DNA of 64,000 bases from JASLEW01 sp035544895. GTDB lineage: Bacteria; Acidobacteriota; Thermoanaerobaculia; Multivoradales; UBA5704. The notes under the pieces are model-generated. The model did not search any database. It worked only from the letters and a program-made list of their open reading frames with translations, and was not told where the DNA came from. This document shows positions 52,984 through 62,009 of this stretch, one piece after another. Position 1 is the stretch's first letter, and every line of letters begins with the position of its first letter. The stretch covers positions 124,001 through 188,000 of the forward strand of contig DASZZM010000031.1 in assembly GCA_035544895.1 (NCBI GenBank), given 5' to 3'. Both the position numbers and the translations under genes were made by a program.

Positions 52984-53427
52984 GTGCTCGTCCTGGACGC
53001 CAATCTCTGGGTCGCCGCCTTCGACCCGTCGGACGTGTTCCACGGCGATAGCGTCGCGGTGTTTGCCGAGGCGGCGCGGCGCGCGTTACCTCTCGCGGGA
53101 CCGTCGTTTGTGGTGCTGGAGTCGATCTGCGCCCTTGCCCGGCGGGTGGGCGACCCGAGCTTCGCGCAGGCAGCCGCCACGAAGATGGCCGACCATCCGG
53201 CGCTTCACCTGGAGCCGCTGAGCGAGGCGCTCCTTGCCGAGGCCGAACGGCTCGGTGTCGAGCGTCGACTGCGTGGCGCGGACGCCCTCTACGTCGCCAC
53301 CGCCACTCGGCTCGGTTGCCCGCTCCTGTCATGGGACGAGGAGCTGATTGCCCGCGGAGGTGCCCAGTCGCCCCGCGAGTGGCTTGCCACGAACCGGGGC
53401 GGTCTCGAGGACGTCCCGGGAGTCTGA
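52984..53427 (+). CDS. PIN-domain toxin (VapC-like)
   Basis: A 147-residue PIN ribonuclease with the acidic set in VLDANLWVAAFD, FVVLESICALA, LRGADALYVATA and LLSWDEEL. It starts with GTG, coupled to the upstream antitoxin. It is not closely alike in sequence to the VapC at 43685, so the two modules were probably acquired separately. It lies 440 bases behind tRNA-Arg. Confidence 0.9.
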   Translation: MLVLDANLWVAAFDPSDVFHGDSVAVFAEAARRALPLAGPSFVVLESICALARRVGDPSFAQAAATKMADHPALHLEPLSEALLAEAERLGVERRLRGADALYVATATRLGCPLLSWDEELIARGGAQSPREWLATNRGGLEDVPGV

Positions 53428-53512
53428 CCCTTCGGCCGGCCGCCTCTAAACCTACCGCACAGACTGGGCCAGCCGCCCGCCCCTTGGAGGGGAAACTCGC
53501 TGCCCCGCATCA

Positions 53513-53863
53513 TCACCCGAGCCGTACCACGTTGGAGCGGGCTTCCTCGCCGGAGGAGAGCGATTCGATCAGCTCGCCGAGGATCGCGAGGGCCTGGCGC
53601 TTCTCGGCGTCGTAGGTCGCGCGGTTGTAGGTCCGCACGAGCTTGGCGGGTGCGTGGTTGAGTACCCGCTCGATCACGTCAGGGCGCACGCCTCGCTCTC
53701 CCATGCGCGTGGCCGCGGTGCGCCTGAGGTCGCGGGGCGTGAAGTCCGCGACGCCCGATTCCTTGCGTAGCCTCACCGTCGCGTGGGAAAGCCACCGCAC
53801 CGGCCCTGCCGCCCTGGGCGAGGGGGAAGCGAAGACCCAGGGCGTCGAGCCGGGCAGCCAGCA
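53513..53863 (-). pseudogene. Tyrosine recombinase (integrase), C-terminal fragment
   Basis: A minus-strand frame encodes the end of a phage-type integrase: WLPGSTPWVFASPSP, then VRWLSHATVRLRKESG, FTPRDLRRTAATRMGERG and VLNHAPAKLVRTYNRATYD. The second catalytic arginine (DLRRTAAT) and the active tyrosine (RTYNR) are visible. The first arginine, the rest of the catalytic domain and the whole DNA-binding half are missing; the frame hits a stop near 53915. It lies about 1 kb downstream of tRNA-Arg and is the best evidence for a past integration. Confidence 0.75.
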
Positions 53864-54217
53864 CTCGATAACACTCTCAACGCTTGCGAAACTGTGTGGG
53901 GCATCTGTAAATTACGATGGCTTGCGGGCCGCCGCCGTCACCCAGGCAGCACGCTGCCGAGAGGGACCGCCCGACCCAGGTATAGCGCGGCAGTGAGGTG
54001 CGCCGTGGATAGCGGCGCCCTTCGAGTTCTGGTCAAAGCTCAATGGTCTTCTCGCGGGCTTCGGGAAACGCCAGAGAATCGGTCCTTTCCTTGCTTTGGC
54101 GGGATGGACGTTATCGGGTTCGGAGACAACCGGCAGCTCTGCGCGTGGTGCGAGGCGGCCGCTGCTTCATGGGGGTAGTACCCACACCCTGGCTGAGCCA
54201 CGCCTTCGGGCCAGGTG
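53864..54217. other. Gene-free stretch beside the broken integrase
   Basis: About 350 bases between the truncated integrase and the zincin-like gene. I see no coding frame with protein character and no clear repeat. It probably marks the deletion or rearrangement that removed the front of the integrase. Confidence 0.4.
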
Positions 54218-55063
54218 TCACACCTCCGGCGTCCCTCTGGTCGCTTTAGACGCACACCGCGCGAAAATAACCTTCCAGCCGTTGTGTGCGACACTTGCCG
54301 CACCTACAATGTCGGTGACCTCATTGGCATCCACTCTCTCGTCGGGCAGATTGCGTCTCTCCTGGCAGTACTCCTCGCTCAGCTTGACTCTCTCTTGCGG
54401 GCTGGAGCCCCGCTCCACGATCCGGGAATAGACCTCGCACGAGTAGGCGAAGGTTTCCCGCTTACGGAAGTCGATGTCGAGGAGCCACTCGCGCCGTCGG
54501 GTTTCGGGGAGGCCGGCGGTCGTCCGCTTACAATTGTGGAAGATGTGCGCCGCCTCGTGTACTACAAAGTCGGCGAAGGGGTCCTCCTCGGTGAAGTAGG
54601 CGAGCGACACAAAGCACGTTGTCTCTTCGCTGAGCCCGACGAGCTGGGGTGCATCGTCGCTGAGCAGCTCCGCCCCGATGCTCGCGAGGTAGAGATTGGC
54701 GAGATTCCAGGCTGTGCTAGGCCACCTACAGTTGAGAAGAACTTGCTCGATGTTGCTGGGCGTAAGGAAGACAACCGAGTGCGCAAGAAGGTCGAGCACC
54801 GGCTCCCTCTCTCGTGGCGGAAAGAGCCCTCGCACCAAGGGCTCGACCTTGCCTAGCGTAAAGGATGTGGTATCGAGGTCTCGCAACTCGGGGATCTGGG
54901 CAAGTTGCTTGGCCCGCCGCCGAACCGCAGCGATGAGCGCCCGTTGAATAGCTTCGTGGCCGCGCCGACACCGCTCGATGACGCTGCTGCCTTGCCACGC
55001 GCGATAAAGGGAGTCGTGTTCACCAGTGAGGAGGTACCGCCCGATCTCTTCCCGGATGCTCAC
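54218..55063 (-). CDS. Hypothetical zincin-like protein (HEAAH)
   Basis: A 281-residue protein of unknown family. In its second half it has FADFVVHEAAHIFHNCKRTT, an HExxH zinc-peptidase motif, followed about 30 residues later by an acidic candidate ligand in RKRETFAYSCEVYSRI. The N-terminal half is helical (AIQRALIAAVRRRAKQLAQI). There is no signal peptide, so it would act in the cytoplasm. The start is a GTG at 55063. It is the last of a series of minus-strand genes beginning at 56785 and lies 93 bases behind them. A metallopeptidase role is inferred only from the motif. Confidence 0.7.
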   Translation of the reverse strand: MSIREEIGRYLLTGEHDSLYRAWQGSSVIERCRRGHEAIQRALIAAVRRRAKQLAQIPELRDLDTTSFTLGKVEPLVRGLFPPREREPVLDLLAHSVVFLTPSNIEQVLLNCRWPSTAWNLANLYLASIGAELLSDDAPQLVGLSEETTCFVSLAYFTEEDPFADFVVHEAAHIFHNCKRTTAGLPETRRREWLLDIDFRKRETFAYSCEVYSRIVERGSSPQERVKLSEEYCQERRNLPDERVDANEVTDIVGAASVAHNGWKVIFARCASKATRGTPEV

Positions 55064-55156
55064 TCTACGCCTGCCTGTCTGAGGTGAGACGTGCGGATTC
55101 GAACCGAGGCTCCCCCGAGGCGCGAGAGACCGATGCCCCCGCAGCGTGCGCTCCGC

Positions 55157-55363
55157 TCACACGGGCGTGAGATGAAAGACGCGCGCCAGCTTCGCGGCCT
55201 CGGCTACGTCTCCCTTACGAAGAGCTTCGCGAACCTCGTCCAGCCTCTCGGCATCTTCAAGCGTCAGGTATGGTGACCAGCCTTCTTCAGACTCGATGAG
55301 CTGGACCTCCACCTCGGCCACATACTCGCCCTCGTGGACCAGCTTCTTTTGAAGTCGCGCCAT
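55157..55363 (-). CDS. Small partner of DUF4258 protein (antitoxin candidate)
   Basis: A 68-residue acidic protein: MARLQKKLVHEGEYVAEVEV, LIESEEGWSPYLTLEDAERL and VREALRKGDVAEAAKLARVF. Its ATG overlaps the stop of the DUF4258 gene (TGATG). Proteins of this pattern often follow DUF4258 genes, so it is likely the antitoxin. The longer frame from 55396 lies inside the upstream gene and is not needed. Confidence 0.75.
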   Translation of the reverse strand: MARLQKKLVHEGEYVAEVEVQLIESEEGWSPYLTLEDAERLDEVREALRKGDVAEAAKLARVFHLTPV

Positions 55364-55686
55364 CAATCTCTCCTGCGCATGAAATCGGGAGTCCATCTTT
55401 CGGGGTCCGGCCTATAAGCGGTCACCAGAACTGCCGGGAACTGCCTATTCTTCGGTATTCCCCAGACCACGTGGATTGGTCCCCCGGCCTCGTCCCTCTG
55501 TAGTACGAGCACGCATGGTCCCTTCGGGTAATCCGGGTACTCCTCAATAAGCCGGCCACTCCTCACCCCGGAGATCACTTCCCTCGCAAGAATACCATCT
55601 TGCGCAAGCTCGTCGTAGCCGTGCTCGGAAATCCTGATCTCCCGCCTGGCGACCAAGTCGCGAATTCTCTCGAACGTGGAAGCCAT
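55363..55686 (-). CDS. DUF4258 protein, toxin candidate
   Basis: A 107-residue protein of the DUF4258 group (RelE/MqsR-like fold). RIRDLVARREIRISEHGYDEL, GVRSGRLIEEYPDYPKGPCV and the late IHVVWGIPKNRQFPAVLVTA are the family landmarks. It follows an HTH gene by 15 bases and overlaps its small partner. It differs from the DUF4258-like protein at 45063 by having the longer N-terminal helix. An RNase or ribosome-associated toxin role is inferred from the fold. Confidence 0.8.
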   Translation of the reverse strand: MASTFERIRDLVARREIRISEHGYDELAQDGILAREVISGVRSGRLIEEYPDYPKGPCVLVLQRDEAGGPIHVVWGIPKNRQFPAVLVTAYRPDPERWTPDFMRRRD

Positions 55687-55701
55687 GCACGCGAAACACC
55701 T

Positions 55702-56052
55702 TCAGGGATGAGCGTCGCCGATGACCTGGATACGTCCTCTCTCGCGGTTGCGGGGCTTCGCCTTGACCACGATTTCCACGTCTTGACCGAGTCCGGTCAA
55801 GAGGCGCATCAGGCGCCCGTTGGAGAAGTTCGTGAGGCGACCATTCAGCAGGGCCGAGACCTTCGGCTGATCGACACCCATGAGTGCCGCCACGGCAGCC
55901 TGGGTGAGCCTCCGGCGCTTGATGACCTGCCGAATGTGACTGGCAAGCTGAGCCTTGGTCAGCTCTTCTTCGGGTTCGGCGAAAGCTAGATCTGCGAACA
56001 CATTGCCGCCGCCTGCCGTCACCGGGATCTCAGGTTCGTGCTTGGTGACCAT
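55702..56052 (-). CDS. XRE-type HTH regulator (HigA-like)
   Basis: A 116-residue protein with an N-terminal leader followed by an HTH domain (about 40-95): LASHIRQVIKRRRLTQAAVA, then ALMGVDQPKVSALLNGR. This is the arrangement of HigA-type antitoxins and related prophage regulators. No HigB toxin adjoins it on its upstream side; instead a nucleotidyltransferase gene ends 24 bases before it and a DUF4258 gene starts 15 bases after. It may regulate the whole local operon. Confidence 0.85.
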   Translation of the reverse strand: MVTKHEPEIPVTAGGGNVFADLAFAEPEEELTKAQLASHIRQVIKRRRLTQAAVAALMGVDQPKVSALLNGRLTNFSNGRLMRLLTGLGQDVEIVVKAKPRNRERGRIQVIGDAHP

Positions 56053-56076
56053 TGCTCATAGTCCTCTCTAGCTCGT

Positions 56077-56553
56077 TCAAGGGCGGAGGCGGCGTTGCAG
56101 CCAGTACTCGCGAAACGATCGCAGCCGAGGTAGGGACTCGCGGTCCTTCACGCGGCCGCTCGCTTCCTTGCTGCCAATGATGTCGTCGAGGTGGCAGACA
56201 GGGAAGCCTTCGACCTCAACGCGCCGCCGCCAGGCGTCTGCGAAACGCTCGATGCCGTCTGGCGCGAAGACGAGGTCGAGGTCGAAAGGCCCGTTCTTGA
56301 GCTGCACGAAGTCTTTGCCGCCCTCAATTTGCGCTGCCTGCTCGTCGTCAAGGGCGAAACCCAGCTCGCGCAAGGCGGCGACGATGGCCCGGCCGTTGTC
56401 AGGACTCTTCTCCACGAAGAGGTCGGCGTCCTGGGTGGTGTCGGGGAAGCCGAGCAGAATCGCGCCGGACTTGCCGATGAAGAGATAGCGCACGCCATGG
56501 CGGGCGAAAGCGTCGCGGATCTCCTCGGCCTGCCGGTACTCAAACGCGCCCAT
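56077..56553 (-). CDS. Nucleotidyltransferase-fold protein (DUF6036/MNT-like)
   Basis: A 158-residue protein. IGKSGAILLGFPDTTQDADL is a nucleotidyltransferase signature (GS-x-A..., then D-x-D as DAD), and GPFDLDLVFAPDG supplies the third acidic residue. The C-terminal helix DDIIGSKEASGRVKDRESLP is typical of the DUF6036/AbiEii-like group, often found in toxin-antitoxin or abortive-infection pairs. It overlaps the start of the upstream 81-residue gene's end by 14 bases. Confidence 0.8.
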   Translation of the reverse strand: MGAFEYRQAEEIRDAFARHGVRYLFIGKSGAILLGFPDTTQDADLFVEKSPDNGRAIVAALRELGFALDDEQAAQIEGGKDFVQLKNGPFDLDLVFAPDGIERFADAWRRRVEVEGFPVCHLDDIIGSKEASGRVKDRESLPRLRSFREYWLQRRLRP

Positions 56554-56785
56554 ATCCCAGCCAGTCCGGCAGGTTCTCCGCGCACCAGCGGCGGTAGTCG
56601 GCAGTCGTGTCGAAGGCGCGAAACGGCTCGTCGTCGAGCACCGGCTTGTAGGTGTGGATGAAGGCGTAGCGAAAGCGGGTCCGCAGCGGTCGGCGGGCTG
56701 CGGCTTCGAACTCGGCCAGCCACTCCGCCGGAATGTTGCCCTCTCTTGGCACGGGCTCCCTCCGCTGAGACATTTCTGAGCTCAT
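56540..56785 (-). CDS. Hypothetical 81-residue protein, first gene of a minus-strand operon
   Basis: An 81-residue protein without recognised domain: NIPAEWLAEFEAAARRPLRT, then FRYAFIHTYKPVLDDEPFRA and YRRWCAENLPDWLGYG. The end overlaps the nucleotidyltransferase start by 14 bases, so the two are coupled and may form a pair. The frame reaches a TTG at 56791, but the ATG at 56785 is placed 8 bases after a perfect TATAAT and has no ribosome site, which argues for a leaderless message beginning at this ATG. Confidence 0.75.
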   Translation of the reverse strand: MSSEMSQRREPVPREGNIPAEWLAEFEAAARRPLRTRFRYAFIHTYKPVLDDEPFRAFDTTADYRRWCAENLPDWLGYGRV

Positions 56786-56793
56786 GGCCAAAG

Positions 56794-56799
56794 ATTATA
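56794..56799 (-). promoter_or_regulatory. Perfect -10 hexamer giving a leaderless operon message
   Basis: TATAAT on the minus strand (56799 to 56794) is the only perfect -10 box I found in this GC-rich window. The ATG of the 81-residue gene is 8 bases downstream, which puts the expected first base of the RNA at or next to the A of the ATG. The -35 region is weak. Confidence 0.55.
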
Positions 56800-57050
56800 G
56801 CGGCGCGCGTTGGCCACGGCTCAGGCCGGGCATCCTCACGCGCTCTGAACGGACCAGCTCCAGGCGCGCCAGGCCGCGGTAGGCGCGGGCGATAGGATGG
56901 GGTGCGCGCGACGGAGGTGACGCTCCGCTGCGCCGGCGCGCTCGTCCCTTCAGCTTCCGCCGGGAGCCGGCGGCGGCCGCCAGGATCGGTCCGGCCGCCG
57001 CCGGGCGGGGTCGCGGGTTAGGCCGCCTCGCGGGGCGGCCGGTCAGGGCC

Positions 57051-57200
57051 TCAGCAGGTGGGCCTTGTCGAGCAGGTGTAGGTGTGGCAGATGTTACCGG
57101 TAGAGTAGTTGTACCCACCCGGCACGGCTTCCAGCGCCGCGGCGTCGAGACGGCGCACGGTCTCGCGATCGAGAACCATCCTCTTCTGCTGCTTCTTCAT
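57051..57200 (-). CDS. Lanthipeptide-like RiPP precursor peptide
   Basis: A 49-residue peptide with GGGAG 7 bases before its ATG. The leader MKKQQKRMVLDRETVRRLDA ends in VPGG, and the core after GG (YNYSTGNICHTYTCSTRPTC) has three cysteines and seven Ser/Thr, well suited to lanthionine or other thioether ring formation. It shares the L-x-R-E-x-x-R-x-L pattern and GG end with the peptide at 42607, though the cores differ. No modification or export enzymes are nearby. It lies upstream of the leaderless operon on the same strand. Confidence 0.72.
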   Translation of the reverse strand: MKKQQKRMVLDRETVRRLDAAALEAVPGGYNYSTGNICHTYTCSTRPTC

Positions 57201-57666
57201 GTTGTGTCTCCCTTGCGCTGTGCGCATCGGTTGAAGGCTGCACACCTTCTCCTATTGAGGTGAGGTGCGCGCGCCTGGCGGAGACACGGCAGGGGGCGGT
57301 TGGCGCCAGGCGAGATCGCCGCCGCCCTCGACGATCAGCCGCTGGCCGAGGTCCGCGCCGCTTACCAGCCAGCTCGCTGCGCGCCGCATCCCGCTGCTGC
57401 CTGCCCGCGATCGACAGCCCGGCGCTGTCCGGCATCTCGCGGCCGCAGATCCTCGAGCTGGCCAGCTGTGACTAAATCCAGCGCGTCGTTACAGCGTATG
57501 ATCGCGGGAAGCACGCACCATGTCGGCGCGCGATTCGTGAGGAGGTGTGCCATATCCGACCACGACCGGTACGATGACCTCCCTGGCTTTCACACCCAGC
57601 AGCAAGCCTAGGCGGGGCTTCCCCTCCGAGACGCGAGTGGGGCGGGGCCTCCGCGTAGTCCATGGT
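57201..57666. other. Gene-free stretch upstream of the second RiPP precursor
   Basis: About 470 bases. Short frames exist on both strands, but none has family character or a good ribosome site. A plus-strand stretch (about 57300-57370) has codon-like GC bias (EIAAALDDQPLAEVRAAYQ) and may be a decayed gene fragment. Confidence 0.35.
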
Positions 57667-57766
57667 GACAAGGAGCTAAGCGAGAAGCTCGGCCGCAAAG
57701 ATCTTTGCCCTTGCGGTTCCGGCCGCCGGTTTCAAGGCTTGCTGCATGCGCTCCGGCCGCTTTTGA
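57667..57766 (+). pseudogene. Frameshifted SEC-C motif remnant
   Basis: One frame reads ELSEKLGRKDLCPCGSGRRF, the front of a SEC-C zinc motif; the next frame continues KACCMRSGRF and stops at 57764-57766. Removing one C from TTTCAAG would join them into a canonical C-x-C...CC motif at a protein C-terminus. Nothing upstream forms a coherent protein, so this is the broken tail of a SEC-C protein. Confidence 0.6.
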
Positions 57767-57824
57767 GGGCGCCCAGCGGCACGACTACTTCAGAGAGTAA
57801 GGCCACGGCCACTTGAGGGTAAGC

Positions 57825-57856
57825 CAGGAGGCACCCTCGTTCGAGGGTGCCTCCTG
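57825..57856 (+). promoter_or_regulatory. Perfect 14-bp hairpin upstream of the VOC gene
   Basis: CAGGAGGCACCCTC (57825-57838) and GAGGGTGCCTCCTG (57843-57856) are exact inverse complements around loop GTTC. It ends 14 bases before the AAGGAG of the next gene. No T-run follows, so it may be the terminator of a lost gene or a 5' structure controlling translation. Confidence 0.55.
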
Positions 57857-57882
57857 AGTTGACGCCTCGGAAGGAGTTTACG

Positions 57883-58254
57883 ATGCCTCCCACGTTGGCA
57901 AACGGCAAGATCTGCTACGTCGAGATTCCGGCGCTCGAGGTCGGTCGCTCGGCCGAATTCTATGAAGCGGTGTTCGGCTGGAAAACGAGGCGGCGCGGCG
58001 ACGGTCATATCGCGTTCGACGACAGCGCCGGCGAGGTGAGCGGCACGTGGGTGACAGGACGGCCGCCATCGTCGCAACCGGGTCTGCTCTTCTACATCAT
58101 GGTTGACAGCGTTGCCGAGACTGTGGAGTCAGTCGTCGCGCACGGAGGCGAGATCGTGCAGCCGATCGGGGCGGACGCACCCGAGGTGACCGCGAGGTTC
58201 CGCGATCCGGCCGGCAACGTCATCGGCCTGTATCAGCAGCCCAGCGGCGCCTGA
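57883..58254 (+). CDS. VOC (glyoxalase/bleomycin resistance) family protein
   Basis: A 123-residue protein of the vicinal oxygen chelate fold. The first module has GKICYVEIPALEVGRSAEFYEAVFGW and the second ends with ARFRDPAGNVIGLYQQPS. Metal ligands of the fold are plausible (Glu in VEIP, Glu or Gln near the end). AAGGAG lies 6 bases before the ATG at 57883; a longer frame from 57847 runs through the hairpin and is less likely. The substrate is unknown. Confidence 0.88.
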   Translation: MPPTLANGKICYVEIPALEVGRSAEFYEAVFGWKTRRRGDGHIAFDDSAGEVSGTWVTGRPPSSQPGLLFYIMVDSVAETVESVVAHGGEIVQPIGADAPEVTARFRDPAGNVIGLYQQPSGA

Positions 58255-58312
58255 GTGAGCTCCAGGGAACTGCACAAACTGCGAGCCGAGCCCCGCTGCT
58301 CGTCTCCGAGAT

Positions 58313-59922
<1,610 letters not shown>

Positions 59923-59926
<4 letters not shown>

Positions 59927-60387
59927 TCGACACACCGCAGATCATCCAGACCGCCAAGCAGCTGACCGCCATCATCCGCCTCACCATCCCGCGGGAGGAG
60001 ATCCGGAGCGTGATGGGCCCCGGCATTGGCGAGGTGAGGGCCGCGGTGGCCGCCCAGGGCATGGTCCCCGCCGGGCCATGGTTCACGCACCACCTGAGGA
60101 TGGACCCGGACACTTTTGATTTCGAGGTCGGCGTGCCGGTCACAGAGCCGATCGTCGCCGTCGGCCGCGTGAAGCCGGGACAGTTGCCCGCAACGAAGGT
60201 GGCGCGAACGGTCTTCCATGGGGCTTACGAGGGACTCGCCGCCGCCTGGGGCGAGCTCAATGCCTGGATCGCGGCCAATGGGCACACGCCGGGCCCAGAC
60301 CTGTGGGAGTGCTACGTGGCGGGCCCGGAGTCGGGCCCTGACCCGGCCACCTGGCGCACGGAGCTCAACCGGCCACTGACCGGCTAA
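59923..60387 (+). CDS. GyrI-like small-molecule-binding domain protein
   Basis: A 154-residue stand-alone effector-binding domain of the GyrI/AraC-C-terminal type. Landmarks are IRLTIPREEIRSVMGPGIGE, the FDFEVGVPV strand and VARTVFHGAYEGLAAAWGEL. It overlaps the permease stop by 4 bases (ATGA), and so may bind or act on the transported compound. No DNA-binding domain is present. Confidence 0.85.
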
Positions 60388-60584
60388 GCTCTGGCGCCCG
60401 CCGTGCTCCCTCTTCCACCGTGCGGGCGAAAGCCTGCCGGGCGTCCGCCACCGGTCACTTGAGATACCGACACGGTGACATCTAGAGCGTGCTCCTTCTG
60501 TACGTCTTGCGTTTCGCCGACGCATGATCGCGCCAGAATCCGGTCCTGCTGATCTCGAAATACTGTCGAACCTGCAAAGATCGC

Positions 60585-60613
60585 TTGACACCACGATGGC
60601 GCTCGTCTAGCCT
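60585..60613 (+). promoter_or_regulatory. Candidate promoter of amtB
   Basis: TTGACA (60585-60590) is followed after 17 bases by TAGCCT (60608-60613). The predicted RNA start near 60620 leaves a short leader with AGGAGG (60628-60633) before the ATG at 60642. No sigma-54 motif is seen, although many ammonium transporters use one. Confidence 0.5.
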
Positions 60614-60641
60614 GGGGGGCAGTAGACAGGAGGCCCCCGCG

Positions 60642-62009
60642 ATGCCCACCCCCATTCCCCCTCCGGCAATCAATGGCGCGGACACCGCATGGATGATGGC
60701 GGCCACGGCGCTCGTCTTGCTCATGACCCCAGCCCTCGCCTTCTTCTACGGCGGCCTGGTGCGCTCGAAAAACGCGCTCAACACCATGATGATGAGCTTC
60801 GCGGCGCTGGCGGCGGTGGGCCTCGCCTGGGCGCTTGCCGGCTATAGCCTGGCGTTCGGCGACGGAGGGCCGCTGCTGGGAGGGGTGGGGCATCTCTTGC
60901 TTCGCGGCGTCGGCCTCGAAGCTCACGGCACGCTGCCGCATCTGCTGTTCATGGCCTACCAGGGGACGTTTGCCATCATCACGGCCGCTCTCATCTCGGG
61001 CGCGGTCGTCGAGCGCATGCGCTTCGGCCCCTATGTCGCCTTCATCACCCTCTGGTCGCTCGCGGTCTACGCTCCGGTCTGCCACTGGGTATGGGGCGGC
61101 GGCTGGCTCGGCACCCTGGGCGCCATCGACTTCGCCGGCGGCACGGTGGTGCACGTCAACGCCGGCGCCGCCGCGCTGGTCGCCGCCGCGGTGCTCGGGC
61201 CGCGCCGCGACTACGGCCGCCAGGCTTTGCTGCCGCACAACGTGCCGTTCGTGCTGCTGGGCGGCGCCCTGCTCTGGTTCGGCTGGTTCGGCTTCAACGC
61301 CGGCAGCGCCCTTGCCGCCAATGCCACGGCCGGCCTGGCTTTCACTAACACCCTGCTCGCGCCGATTGCGACCCTCGCCGTCTGGATGGCGCTCGACCGC
61401 CTGCGCACCCGCAAGACCACCGCCGTGGGCGCGGCGACCGGCATCGTGGTGGGGCTGGTCGCGATCACGCCGGCGGCGGGCTACGTCGGCCCGATGGCCG
61501 CCCTCGTCCTCGGCGCCATCGCCGCCTTTCCGAGCTACTACGCCATCCTCTGGCGCTCGCGCACCCGGCTCGACGATTCGCTCGACGTGACCGCGGCGCA
61601 CGGTGTGGGCGGCCTGGTCGGGGCGCTGCTGACCGGCGTGCTGGCAAGCGCGGTCTGGGGCGGCAAGGACGGGCTGCTCGCCGGCAATCCCGGGCAGCTC
61701 GCCCGCCAGGCGGCGGCGGTCGCCGCCACGCTCCTCTACAGCGGCACGGCATCGTTCGCGCTGCTCAAGCTGATCGGCGCCTTCGTGCCGTTGCGCGCCG
61801 AGCGCCGCCAGGAGAGCCTCGGCCTCGACGTGCCGCAGCACGGCGAGGAGGCCTATACCAGCGGCGAAGGCGCGATCCTGGTGCTTCCCGAGCCGGTCAC
61901 GCCGGCCGCCTCGCCGGTGCCCGCCGCGGTGGCCGGAGCCATTGGCGGGGCCGGCGGGGTCGCCGGAGGCGGCGTCTCCAGAGCCAGGGCGGCCGGGAGC
62001 CGGGCGTGA
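60642..62009 (+). CDS. amtB: Ammonium transporter AmtB
   Basis: A 455-residue channel protein with about eleven membrane helices. Landmarks are AFFYGGLVRSKNALNTMMMS, the CHWVWGGGWLG region, the conserved His-bearing DFAGGTVVHVNAGAAALVAA and the second pore histidine in VTAAHGVGGLVGALLTG. The ATG at 60642 has AGGAGG 8 bases upstream; the frame is open from 60585 but that part overlaps the promoter. The Ala/Gly-rich tail ends at the start of glnK, overlapping by 4 bases. Confidence 0.95.
   Translation: MPTPIPPPAINGADTAWMMAATALVLLMTPALAFFYGGLVRSKNALNTMMMSFAALAAVGLAWALAGYSLAFGDGGPLLGGVGHLLLRGVGLEAHGTLPHLLFMAYQGTFAIITAALISGAVVERMRFGPYVAFITLWSLAVYAPVCHWVWGGGWLGTLGAIDFAGGTVVHVNAGAAALVAAAVLGPRRDYGRQALLPHNVPFVLLGGALLWFGWFGFNAGSALAANATAGLAFTNTLLAPIATLAVWMALDRLRTRKTTAVGAATGIVVGLVAITPAAGYVGPMAALVLGAIAAFPSYYAILWRSRTRLDDSLDVTAAHGVGGLVGALLTGVLASAVWGGKDGLLAGNPGQLARQAAAVAATLLYSGTASFALLKLIGAFVPLRAERRQESLGLDVPQHGEEAYTSGEGAILVLPEPVTPAASPVPAAVAGAIGGAGGVAGGGVSRARAAGSRA

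Noticed and set aside
55088..55115. A minus-strand T-arm-like GGTTCGAATCC followed by ACGTCTCACC, resembling a tRNA or tmRNA 3' end
   Set aside because: The T-stem pairs at only three of five positions and no D-arm or anticodon arm can be drawn upstream. It is kept only as a possible degenerate attachment remnant.
56795..57118. A 107-codon minus-strand frame between the RiPP precursor and the leaderless operon
   Set aside because: It is Pro/Arg/Ala-rich, overlaps the end of the RiPP gene and the -10 box of the operon, and has no family likeness.
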